Shown here: one piece after another, positions 1 to 6,315 of the stretch
Numbering within the stretch: the stretch's first letter is position 1
Layout: the number at the start of each line of letters is the position of its first letter
Source of the DNA: JACPSX01 sp035288405 [NCBI: bacterium]
GTDB taxonomy: Bacteria; JACPSX01
DNA: 11,725 nt
Direction: 5' to 3'
Assembly (NCBI GenBank): GCA_035288405.1
Contig: DATEAK010000316.1
Location: 1 to 11,725, forward strand
The notes under the pieces: model-generated
Databases searched by the model: none
What the model was told of the DNA's origin: nothing
Seen by the model: the letters and a program-made list of their open reading frames with translations, nothing else
Translations under genes and position numbers: made by a program

Positions 1-135
1 GATCACGTAAGAGCGGGAGAGCCTTTCCAGAACCACGCCCATTTCCTGAGTAATGGAATGCAGCCGTGTTCGCAGTATTTCAACCGTGACCGGATCAAAC
101 ACCTGCGCCGTCGTAGCAAGCCCGCCGGATATCAC
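1..135 (-). CDS. hyuB: Hydantoinase B / oxoprolinase family protein, N-terminal fragment
   Basis: This is the first 45 codons of a HyuB-type subunit; the rest lies beyond the left edge. Together with HyuA it would form an ATP-dependent hydrolase acting on a cyclic amide such as a hydantoin or 5-oxoproline. The translation starts VISGGLATTAQVFDPVTVEI and continues with an 'LRTRLHSITQEMGVVLERLSRS' type segment. This is the usual HyuB opening (DPVT-E-LR...I--EMG--L-R-S). The GTG start at 135 is chosen because a GGGGGAG ribosome binding site (141-147) sits five bases upstream. The start also overlaps the hyuA stop codon in a GTGA quartet (132-135), the usual sign of translational coupling. The frame is open to base 1. 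Family assignment is firm for such a short piece because hyuA lies directly upstream; the substrate is unknown. Confidence 0.87.
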   Translation of the reverse strand, partial: MISGGLATTAQVFDPVTVEILRTRLHSITQEMGVVLERLSRSYVI

Positions 136-2204
136 AGCCGCTCCCCCACTTCCACGATGTAGTTGAAGTACCGGTCCAGCATGGCCTCCTGACCCGGCTG
201 AATCACGATCGTTGTAAAGGACTCCTCGATCACGCACGGCCCCACAAACACGTTCCCGGGCCGGATTCGCATGCCGTCATAGACGGGAGTGTCCACGTAC
301 TTGCCGTATTGGCTGAAGTAGACCGGTCGCCTGTTCTTCAGAGCTCCTGAAGGGTCCTCTCCTTCAAAGGCAGCCTCCTCAATTTGAGGCTGTGGGATCT
401 TCCCAATCACGTCGACCCGCAGGTTCAGTATTTCCACCGGGTTATTCACATCGCGGTAGGCGTAAAGCTGTTCGTGCAGGTCGTGGAAGTCCTTCACCGT
501 CGCCCGCACATTCTGCCGGGAAACACGGGCGGTGAGACCTCGGATCGGTACGGAGACCTCGTGGACTTCTCCGCAGTACCTCATCTCGACATAGCGATGG
601 ATCTCCACATTCTGATTTGAAGTTTTTGGTAATTTCTCCATCCCCGCCCGTATCAATTCAGCCAGGGCCCTGTTCATCTCTTCAAGATCCAAATCATCCA
701 CAGAGCTGATGAAGCTTCTCGTCTCCGTGATCTTGGCGTCAGCAATGAGGTCGCCCAAAGCGCACAGGACGGATGCGGCCTTGGGAATGATCAGAGTCGG
801 GATCCCCAGGTCCGTCGCCTGGATGGCCGCATGAACTCCCCCCGCACCCCCGAAAGCCATCAGCGCAAAATCCCTCGGGTCATATCCGCGCTGGACGGAA
901 ACCACTCGAATTCCATTGGACATGCTGTTGTTGACGACCCGGTAGATGGCGTGGGCCGCCTCTTCGAGGGTCATGTTGAGGGGACGACCGATTCGCTTCA
1001 TCAGGGCCTCGGCGGCACGCTCTCGATCCAGCTTGATTTCACCTCCGGCGAAATACTCGGGGTTCAGATAACCGAGGATGAGATCCGCGTCCGTGACCGT
1101 GGGCTCCACTCCTCCAAACCCGTAACAAGCCGGTCCCGGATTGGCCCCCGCGCTCTGAGGACCGACCCTTAAGGCTCCTCCCTGGTCAATCCAGGCGATG
1201 CTGCCACCGCCTGCGCCGATGGAATGAATATCGATCATCGGCGCTGCAATCCGGTAGCGGCTTACCCAGGAATCCGTTGTGATTGTCGGTCGGCCGCTCT
1301 TGATGAGGCAGACATCGTAGCTGGTGCCTCCCATATCGACCGTGATTAAATCTTTGTAGCCGATCAGATCGCCGATGAAGGAAGCAGCTGCAATCCCGGC
1401 AGCGGGTCCTGAAAACAAGGCATACACACCTCGCTCGCCGCACTGTTCGGCCGTGGCCACCCCACCGTTGGATTGCATGATCAGAAGATCTTCCCGGTAC
1501 CCGGAACTCTGGACCCGCTCCCGCAATTGCCGCAGATAACGAGCGAGGCCGGGCCCCACGTAGGCGTTCACAGCGGTCGTGCTCACCCGCTCGAAATCTC
1601 GAACTCGTGGAAGCACCCGCGACGATAGCGAAACGTACGCTCCCGGACACTCCTCGTGAATAATCGCGCCCACGCGCTCTTCATGGGCCGGATTCAGAAA
1701 GGAGAACAGGAAGCAAACCGCGAAAGTGTCAACACCCAAGGCTCTGAGTTGCCCCACGACTCGTCTAGCCTCTTCTTCATCCAGAGGTGTGATAACTTCT
1801 CCCCGGTAATCGCATCTTTCGGTCACTCCCAGTCTTTGCCGTCGGGGCACGATGGGATAGGGAGGCTCCAGCATCACGTCAAACATGCTCTCCTTGATTC
1901 CTCGCCGGATTTCAATCTCATCCCGGAATCCCTTCGTCGTGATCAGGCCCACCTTCGCCCCGTTGAACTGCAGCATGATGTTCGTGGCGGTCGTGGTCCC
2001 GTGAACGATCAGATCGGTATGCTTCAAGAAGTCGTCGAGAGATTCGCCGAAATGGCCGCCCGCCTTGGCGATGCCGCGAATCACGCCGTCCGCTTCGTTC
2101 CCGGGAGTGGAAAGCGTCTTGGTAAAATAGATTTTGCCGGCGGGATCCGCCACGGCAAGATCCGTGAACGTTCCTCCGACATCGATCCCTATTTTGAAAC
2201 CCAT
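132..2204 (-). CDS. hyuA: Hydantoinase A / 5-oxoprolinase / acetone carboxylase beta-type subunit
   Basis: HyuA is the ATP-binding subunit of cytoplasmic enzymes that couple ATP hydrolysis to opening of cyclic amides (N-methylhydantoin, 5-oxoproline) or to ketone carboxylation. At 690 residues it has the usual full length. Visible ASKHA-fold motifs, in order: DVGGTFTD at about 8-15 (phosphate loop), VHGTTTATN at 67-75, a LPRVRDFERVSTTAVNAY block near 198-215, SGPAAG at 265-270, VDMGGTSYDV at 289-298, IDIHSIGAGGGS near 324-335, and GPQSAGANPGPACYG near 348-362. The ATG start is preceded by TTGGAG about eight bases upstream. It is followed by hyuB with a four-base overlap, and is divergent from a cyclodeaminase-like gene and an ABC importer. 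A TTGACA/TATTAA promoter lies about 150 bp upstream. The sequence does not separate hydantoinase, oxoprolinase and carboxylase activities. No third (gamma) carboxylase subunit is visible, and hyuB follows, so a hydrolase is more likely. That last step is inference. Confidence 0.95.
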   Translation of the reverse strand: MGFKIGIDVGGTFTDLAVADPAGKIYFTKTLSTPGNEADGVIRGIAKAGGHFGESLDDFLKHTDLIVHGTTTATNIMLQFNGAKVGLITTKGFRDEIEIRRGIKESMFDVMLEPPYPIVPRRQRLGVTERCDYRGEVITPLDEEEARRVVGQLRALGVDTFAVCFLFSFLNPAHEERVGAIIHEECPGAYVSLSSRVLPRVRDFERVSTTAVNAYVGPGLARYLRQLRERVQSSGYREDLLIMQSNGGVATAEQCGERGVYALFSGPAAGIAAASFIGDLIGYKDLITVDMGGTSYDVCLIKSGRPTITTDSWVSRYRIAAPMIDIHSIGAGGGSIAWIDQGGALRVGPQSAGANPGPACYGFGGVEPTVTDADLILGYLNPEYFAGGEIKLDRERAAEALMKRIGRPLNMTLEEAAHAIYRVVNNSMSNGIRVVSVQRGYDPRDFALMAFGGAGGVHAAIQATDLGIPTLIIPKAASVLCALGDLIADAKITETRSFISSVDDLDLEEMNRALAELIRAGMEKLPKTSNQNVEIHRYVEMRYCGEVHEVSVPIRGLTARVSRQNVRATVKDFHDLHEQLYAYRDVNNPVEILNLRVDVIGKIPQPQIEEAAFEGEDPSGALKNRRPVYFSQYGKYVDTPVYDGMRIRPGNVFVGPCVIEESFTTIVIQPGQEAMLDRYFNYIVEVGERL

Positions 2205-2355
2205 TCTTTAATCTCCAAGTATGAAGTTAGGACAATGAAATCCTGCATGAAACGGCGGCCTGAAGAAAAGCACAACGATACCGGATCAGAAATGTCCCCG
2301 GGTGATCTCATGACCAGAAAATACGGCCTCCCATTGGCGCGGTAATCGCTTGTAG

Positions 2356-2384
2356 TTAATAACCGATCCCTATACCTGTGTCAA
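2356..2384 (-). promoter_or_regulatory. Candidate sigma70 promoter for hyuA-hyuB
   Basis: On the minus strand a perfect -35 hexamer TTGACA (2384-2379) is followed by exactly 17 bases and a TATTAA -10 (2361-2356, four of six consensus bases). Transcription would begin near 2349 and leave a leader of roughly 145 bases before the hyuA ATG. The call rests on consensus match and spacing alone. Confidence 0.5.
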
Positions 2385-2435
2385 CTGTGAATCGCCCTCC
2401 ATTGCTCACCCACTCAGAGCTTTCCCGAAAATTGC

Positions 2436-2464
2436 TTGACCGGCCGGCGCCGGCGGCCTAAAAT
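2436..2464 (+). promoter_or_regulatory. Strong sigma70-type promoter for the cyclodeaminase/ABC operon
   Basis: TTGACC (2436-2441) and TAAAAT (2459-2464) are separated by exactly 17 bases; each hexamer differs from consensus at one position. The predicted transcript starts near 2471, giving a leader of about 50 bases before the ATG at 2524. The spacer is made wholly of G and C and includes a perfect palindrome. Both features suggest that promoter opening is controlled, for instance by a repressor or MerR-like activator; that interpretation is inference. Confidence 0.65.
2443..2454. repeat. 12-bp perfect palindrome inside promoter spacer, possible operator
   Basis: GCCGGCGCCGGC is its own reverse complement and sits centrally between the -35 and -10 hexamers of the plus-strand promoter. 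A further copy of GCCGGCG follows immediately after the -10 box (2465-2471). Dyad-symmetric sites here are typical of dimeric regulators. In GC-rich DNA a short G/C-only palindrome can also arise by chance, so the operator role is tentative. Confidence 0.35.
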
Positions 2465-2523
2465 GCCGGCGAATTCCAACTTTTCTCCAGTGAACTGCGA
2501 TTCACGCGCAAGGTAGGTTGAGC

Positions 2524-3540
2524 ATGGTTTTATTCCTATCGGAAGAGGACGTGCAGTCCCTGGCGGGTTATTCCGCCATGGGGGAAGCGATCGATGCTTT
2601 GCAGGCCGTACTGCGCGAACAGGGCCTGGGCAACGCCGCCTCCCATCGCAGAGTGCACGTGGACTACCCTCCAGAGAAAGGGTATTTCGAGGGGCGGTTT
2701 CTCCGCATTCTTCCCTCCATCCTTCCTGCCAGCGGAGCCGCCGGGTTTCGCGTCTACACCGGCTGGCACGATCAGCCCAGCTTCCAGGGCTATAGAAAGA
2801 GGTTATTCCGCCAGGGAAAACCGGAATTGCTTCTGCTCTACAATTTCGCGAACATGGACCTGATGGCGATTATTTCCGATTATTGGCTCCATGTGGTACG
2901 AACGGCAGCCCCCACCGGAATTGCCACACGGTATCTTGCCCCCGAGAACGTGGAAACGCTGGCCCTGTTCGGCAGCGGTCGCCATGCCCGGGGGCAAGTG
3001 GCCGCGGTCTGCGCGGTTCGGCCCATAAGGCGGGTAAGAGTGTACAGTCCAACCAGAGAACACCGGGTGGCTTTTTGCCGGGAGATAGAGCCCATCCTGG
3101 GGGTGGAGATGATTCCGGCGGACTCCCCGCAGGAAGCCGTCAAGGGGGCCCAAGTGATCGTCACGGTCACCAACCACGGCGAGCCGGTTTTCTCCGGTTC
3201 CTGGCTTGAACCGGCCGTCCACATCAATTCCATCGGCAGAGGCGAGCTGGATACGGACACGCTGGCCAAAGCAAGTCGCATCGTCGCCGAGCTTAGAGAA
3301 CAAATCCTGCACGACAATCCGCCCTGGGAACCGGCTGCCACGATGGTGGCCACAGGATCTCTCAATCCGGACAGGATTGACAGCCTCGCTGAAATCGTGG
3401 CAGGAGCAAAGCCCGGCCGCCAAGATCCCGGTGAACTGACCCTGTTCATCTCGGCGGGCTCCGGAATCTGGGACGTTGCGCTGGGGACATGGGTCCTCAA
3501 CCGGGCCAAGGAAAAGGGCCTGGGAAAGGAGATATTTTAA
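2524..3540 (+). CDS. Ornithine cyclodeaminase / mu-crystallin family protein, atypical active site
   Basis: The 338-residue cytoplasmic protein belongs to the NAD(P)-binding family that includes ornithine cyclodeaminase, alanine dehydrogenase of the archaeal type, and ketimine reductase (mu-crystallin). Family marks seen (numbering from the ATG): an HVVRTAAPTGIATRYLAP segment around 123-140, containing the family arginine of RTGAA-type motifs; a Rossmann loop ALFGSGRHARGQ around 147-158; and a VIVTVTN strand around 211-217. Two expected features are altered. The substrate lysine position appears as Arg (GFRVYTG, near 76). The usual INAIG-D-PGK-ELD loop is shortened to INSIGRGELD (234-243), with no aspartate where the catalytic one should be. 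The ATG at 2524 is chosen over the in-frame TTG at 2518 because AGGTAGG ends six bases before it; the TTG would touch that site. It heads the ABC importer operon and is divergent from hyuA. True deamination is doubtful; an imine reductase or dehydrogenase role is possible. Confidence 0.88.
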   Translation: MVLFLSEEDVQSLAGYSAMGEAIDALQAVLREQGLGNAASHRRVHVDYPPEKGYFEGRFLRILPSILPASGAAGFRVYTGWHDQPSFQGYRKRLFRQGKPELLLLYNFANMDLMAIISDYWLHVVRTAAPTGIATRYLAPENVETLALFGSGRHARGQVAAVCAVRPIRRVRVYSPTREHRVAFCREIEPILGVEMIPADSPQEAVKGAQVIVTVTNHGEPVFSGSWLEPAVHINSIGRGELDTDTLAKASRIVAELREQILHDNPPWEPAATMVATGSLNPDRIDSLAEIVAGAKPGRQDPGELTLFISAGSGIWDVALGTWVLNRAKEKGLGKEIF

Positions 3541-3587
3541 GGAGAAAGCTTTTGTGGTATATAACCAGTATTATTCACTGATAGCCA

Positions 3588-3601
3588 AGTTGCGTGCAAC
3601 T
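3588..3601. repeat. 14-bp dyad between cyclodeaminase-like gene and binding-protein gene
   Basis: The sequence AGTTGC-GT-GCAACT has two perfect six-base inverted arms. It lies in the 97-bp gap upstream of the binding-protein gene, about 36 bases before its start codon. It could be a small operator, or a weak hairpin that adjusts expression of the abundant binding protein relative to the gene before it. No U-run follows, so it is not an intrinsic terminator. Confidence 0.3.
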
Positions 3602-3637
3602 GGCATCCTTCGTGACCCCAAGGAGAGGAGGTTCTCC

Positions 3638-4663
3638 ATGAGAACAACTGTTAACAACAGCTTGGCAGGCATGAACCGTCGGGAATTTTTGGGCGGAACT
3701 GCCGGCGCGCTCCTGCTGGGACTGGGAGGGTCTCTGCTCGCTCCGGCAAGAGCCTTCGCCCAGAAAAAGTACATCGTCGGTATCGTCAACACCGGAACCT
3801 CGGCGATTCCGTCGGCGATCATCCGGGAAATGCATCTGGACGCCAAATACGGGGTGAACCTTGAGTTCAAGAATTTTGACGACCTCAATGCCCAGCACAC
3901 GCAGTTCTTGCTGGGAAAGACCGACATGACCGGGGCCTTCGCCCTCATTTCAGGGGCTCTCGGTCGCCTGGAGGGACGGCCTGTCCAGTACGTGAGCCCG
4001 AACAACCAGAATCACACTTGCCTGATTACCCGCACCGACGCGCCGTACAAGCGTATGGAAGACCTGTTCGGCAAGAACGTGGGCTGGTTTGATCTGCCTT
4101 CCGAGGCAAGCGCCGGGCTGCTGATGATCGCCCAGGCCAAGGGAATCGACGCCCAGAAACAATTCCGCCTGCGCAAGGTGACACCTCCCTTATCCGCTGC
4201 CCTCGTCGAAAAAGGAGATCTGGACGCCGGTCTTGCCATTGAGGCCAGCCTGTCAAAACTTCTGGCGACGGGCAAGTACAAGATCATTGGGAAACCCTTT
4301 TTCAGAGAATGGAAGGAGATCACGGGCTACACCCTGTTCCCGGTTGGCGGTCTTGGCGCCCGGGAAGACACGATTCGCAATGACCGCGCGGCCATAGTTG
4401 CCTTCATCAAAGCCCGGAACGAAGCCCTCGAGTTATTCACCAAGGACATCAAGGGGTATCTCCAGAAGGATTGGATAAAGAAAGCCCTGGGGCTTAACAC
4501 GGAAAAAGAGATCGAGATTGCGTCCGAGCGCATCAAGGATACCTTCCTATGGAACTGGGGACCCAATGGCGAAAAAGAGGCTGAGTTTTATTTGCAGCAG
4601 GCCGTCAAGGTAGGCATCCTCAAGCGGTATCCCGACGGTTTCCTGAACCCGATCTCGGCCTGA
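3638..4663 (+). CDS. Tat-exported ABC transporter substrate-binding protein (NMT1/SsuA-like)
   Basis: This is the periplasmic binding protein of the importer encoded by the next two genes. The 341-residue protein carries a twin-arginine signal: MNRREFLGG at 12-20, a hydrophobic stretch at about 21-36, and a likely cleavage after AFA at residue 41. There is no lipobox cysteine, so it should be soluble and pre-folded on export. The mature part begins KKYIVGIVNTGTSAIPSAI and has the layout of NMT1/THI5/SsuA-like proteins: an early strand, a DMTGAFALISG segment (substrate-site type), and a VEKGDLDAGLAIEASLSKLL segment. The start at 3638 is supported by an excellent AGGAGAGGAGG site (3621-3631) six bases upstream. 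A frame extending further upstream overlaps the previous gene and has no such site. Alternative starts at 3671 would still keep the twin arginines. The ligand is unknown; relatives bind sulfonates, nitrate, pyrimidine precursors or aromatic acids. Confidence 0.93.
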   Translation: MRTTVNNSLAGMNRREFLGGTAGALLLGLGGSLLAPARAFAQKKYIVGIVNTGTSAIPSAIIREMHLDAKYGVNLEFKNFDDLNAQHTQFLLGKTDMTGAFALISGALGRLEGRPVQYVSPNNQNHTCLITRTDAPYKRMEDLFGKNVGWFDLPSEASAGLLMIAQAKGIDAQKQFRLRKVTPPLSAALVEKGDLDAGLAIEASLSKLLATGKYKIIGKPFFREWKEITGYTLFPVGGLGAREDTIRNDRAAIVAFIKARNEALELFTKDIKGYLQKDWIKKALGLNTEKEIEIASERIKDTFLWNWGPNGEKEAEFYLQQAVKVGILKRYPDGFLNPISA

Positions 4664-4676
4664 GATTCGTGCGGCA

Positions 4677-5513
4677 ATGAAACCAACGCTGACCGAGGCC
4701 ATTCCTGCTTCGGTTCCTGACCGGAGAAGATCCGGGAGGTTCAAGAACCTCCACCTCTACGCCCTCTCGGTAATGGTTCTTCTGGGACTATGGGCCGCGA
4801 TTGCCCCGTTTTTCCCTGACTTCATCCTGCCCGGTCCAGTCGCTGTGGGCCGGGCTTCATGGAAAATCATCCGCAGCGGCGAATTTTTCATCGATATGTA
4901 TTACACGATCGCGCGGGTCGTGGGGGGCTTCCTCGGCTCCCTGCTCGTGGGCATAATCATCGGCGTCGGTATGGGAATCAATCGGCAGATCGAGACCTTC
5001 TGGAAGATGGAGATTCTCATCGGCCTGACGATCCCCGGCCTCATGTGGGCCGTGATCTCGGTTCTCTGGTTCGGCCTCACGGACTTCGCGGCCATCTTTT
5101 CCATTATCATCGTCACTTCCCCGATGATTACACTGAACATATGGGAAGGGACCAAGGCCCTGGATACCAAGCTCGTGCAGATGGCGCGCACTTTAAACAC
5201 ACCTCGGAGAATCATCGTCCGTGAGATCGTTATCCCGCAGCTTATCCCGTACCTCCTGTCCGGAACACGCCTGGGGCTCTCCCTGGCCTGGAAAGTGGTC
5301 GTCATCTCGGAAATGGTGGGCCTCGATACGGGAATCGGCCACCAGATCAGCCACTGGTTCGGCCTTTTCTCCATGACCAACGTCATGGCCTGGACTCTCT
5401 CGTTTACCCTGATCATGCTTTTGCTGGAATTCGGCGTGATTTATCCCATTGAACGGCGGATCACCCGCTGGCGCCCCGAAACCAAAGAAGCCTTCGTCAC
5501 GGCGCAGGCGTAA
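4677..5513 (+). CDS. ABC transporter permease (SsuC/TauC/NrtB-like)
   Basis: This inner-membrane subunit is 278 residues long, typical of the BPD_transp_1 permeases that form homodimers in NMT1/taurine/nitrate-type importers. About six hydrophobic spans are visible, roughly at 28-46, 82-100, 113-132, 138-157, 196-214 and 233-256. A cytoplasmic EAA-like coupling loop lies around 165-200 (VQMARTLNTPRRIIVREIVI then PQLIPYLLSG), which would dock on the ATPase. It starts 13 bases after the binding-protein stop. No clear Shine-Dalgarno site precedes the ATG, so translation may depend on coupling to the upstream gene. It is followed nine bases later by its ATPase. Family assignment is secure; the substrate is not. 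Confidence 0.94.
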   Translation: MKPTLTEAIPASVPDRRRSGRFKNLHLYALSVMVLLGLWAAIAPFFPDFILPGPVAVGRASWKIIRSGEFFIDMYYTIARVVGGFLGSLLVGIIIGVGMGINRQIETFWKMEILIGLTIPGLMWAVISVLWFGLTDFAAIFSIIIVTSPMITLNIWEGTKALDTKLVQMARTLNTPRRIIVREIVIPQLIPYLLSGTRLGLSLAWKVVVISEMVGLDTGIGHQISHWFGLFSMTNVMAWTLSFTLIMLLLEFGVIYPIERRITRWRPETKEAFVTAQA

Positions 5514-5522
5514 GGTCCACAG

Positions 5523-6281
5523 ATGGCAACCATTCACATCCGCGACCTGTCCCACACTTTTGGAACCCAAAACGGCCAGGGGCTGACGGTTCTAAAGAAC
5601 GTAAACCTCACGGTCAAAGATCGCCAATTTGCCTGTCTTCTGGGCCCCTCGGGGTGCGGGAAATCAACTCTGCTCAACATGATCGCCAGACTCCTCTCGC
5701 CGAGCGCAGGAAGCATCGAATTCGAGGGACAAGATCCCGAATCGGTGAACATCGGTTATATCTTTCAGGAACCCCGGCTGCTGAACTGGCGGACCGTGGC
5801 CGACAATATCGAGTTCGCCCTCCGGGTCAAAAGAGTGCCCCGGCAGAACCGGCCTGCAATCGTCGAGCGGTATCTCAAGATGGTCGGTCTGGACAATTTC
5901 AAGCACGCCTATCCGCTGACCCTGTCCGGAGGAATGCAGTCACGGGTCGGGATCGCACGGGCCTTTGCCATCCATCCGGACGTCCTGCTCATGGACGAGC
6001 CTTTCAGCAATCTGGATGAGCTGACCGCCCGGCAACTGCGCCGCGATCTCCTCGATCTCTGGGAAAAGGAGCGCCTGACGGTTCTCTTCATCACCCACAA
6101 CGCCCTGGAAGCGGTCTACATGGGGGACGTAGTGCACGTGATGAGCAACCGCCCGGCCGAGATTTTCACTTCCCGGGAGATCCCCCTGCCCCGCCCCCGG
6201 GATTACCGGAACCCGGAAATCTTCCGCATCCAGCAGGAGATCGTCGACCAGCTCTTGAATCGGGTGGGTGACCTCGAATAG
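5523..6281 (+). CDS. ABC transporter ATP-binding protein (SsuB/TauB/NrtD-like)
   Basis: This 252-residue cytoplasmic ATPase powers the importer formed with the permease just upstream. All nucleotide-binding motifs are intact: Walker A GPSGCGKST (41-49), Q-loop glutamine at about 82 (YIFQEPRLLNW), signature LSGGMQSRVGIARAF (134-148, the LSGGM variant usual for nitrate/sulfonate/taurine importers), Walker B LLMDEP (155-160), D-loop SNLDE, and switch histidine at about 192 (ITHN). It is the last gene of the plus-strand operon, starting nine bases after the permease stop with an AAGG overlapping that stop. Only 34 bases separate its end from the convergent fumC stop, and no obvious intrinsic terminator is seen in that gap. 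Confidence 0.95.
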   Translation: MATIHIRDLSHTFGTQNGQGLTVLKNVNLTVKDRQFACLLGPSGCGKSTLLNMIARLLSPSAGSIEFEGQDPESVNIGYIFQEPRLLNWRTVADNIEFALRVKRVPRQNRPAIVERYLKMVGLDNFKHAYPLTLSGGMQSRVGIARAFAIHPDVLLMDEPFSNLDELTARQLRRDLLDLWEKERLTVLFITHNALEAVYMGDVVHVMSNRPAEIFTSREIPLPRPRDYRNPEIFRIQQEIVDQLLNRVGDLE

Positions 6282-6315
6282 CAAAGAATTCCCTTCGTTA
6301 TAGCTCCAGGCAGCT

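Larger units (their letters stand above)
2205..2523. other. Divergent intergenic control region between hyuA and the cyclodeaminase/ABC operon
   Basis: This gene-free stretch of about 310 bp separates two divergently transcribed operons. It contains a candidate promoter for each direction (entered separately), a 12-bp GC palindrome inside the plus-strand promoter, and a predicted hyuA leader of about 145 bases. I see no convincing coding sequence in it. Open frames crossing it belong to shadows of hyuA. No regulator gene lies next to it in this window, so any factor binding here is encoded elsewhere. Confidence 0.6.

Noticed and set aside
1656-2345. Plus-strand open frame of 229 codons antisense to hyuA
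   Set aside because: It lies almost wholly opposite a clearly conserved hyuA, shows no family motif, and has low-complexity shadow-type composition.
2803-3509. Minus-strand open frames opposite the cyclodeaminase-like gene
   Set aside because: No motifs or ribosome binding sites; the plus strand carries a clear Rossmann protein.
3476-3637. N-terminal extension of the binding protein to 3476
   Set aside because: It would overlap the previous gene by 65 bases and bury the Tat signal 65 residues inside. The strong ribosome binding site points to 3638.
6282-6315. Bidirectional terminator between the convergent ABC ATPase gene and fumC
   Set aside because: No stable GC-rich hairpin followed by a T-run could be found in the 34-base gap.
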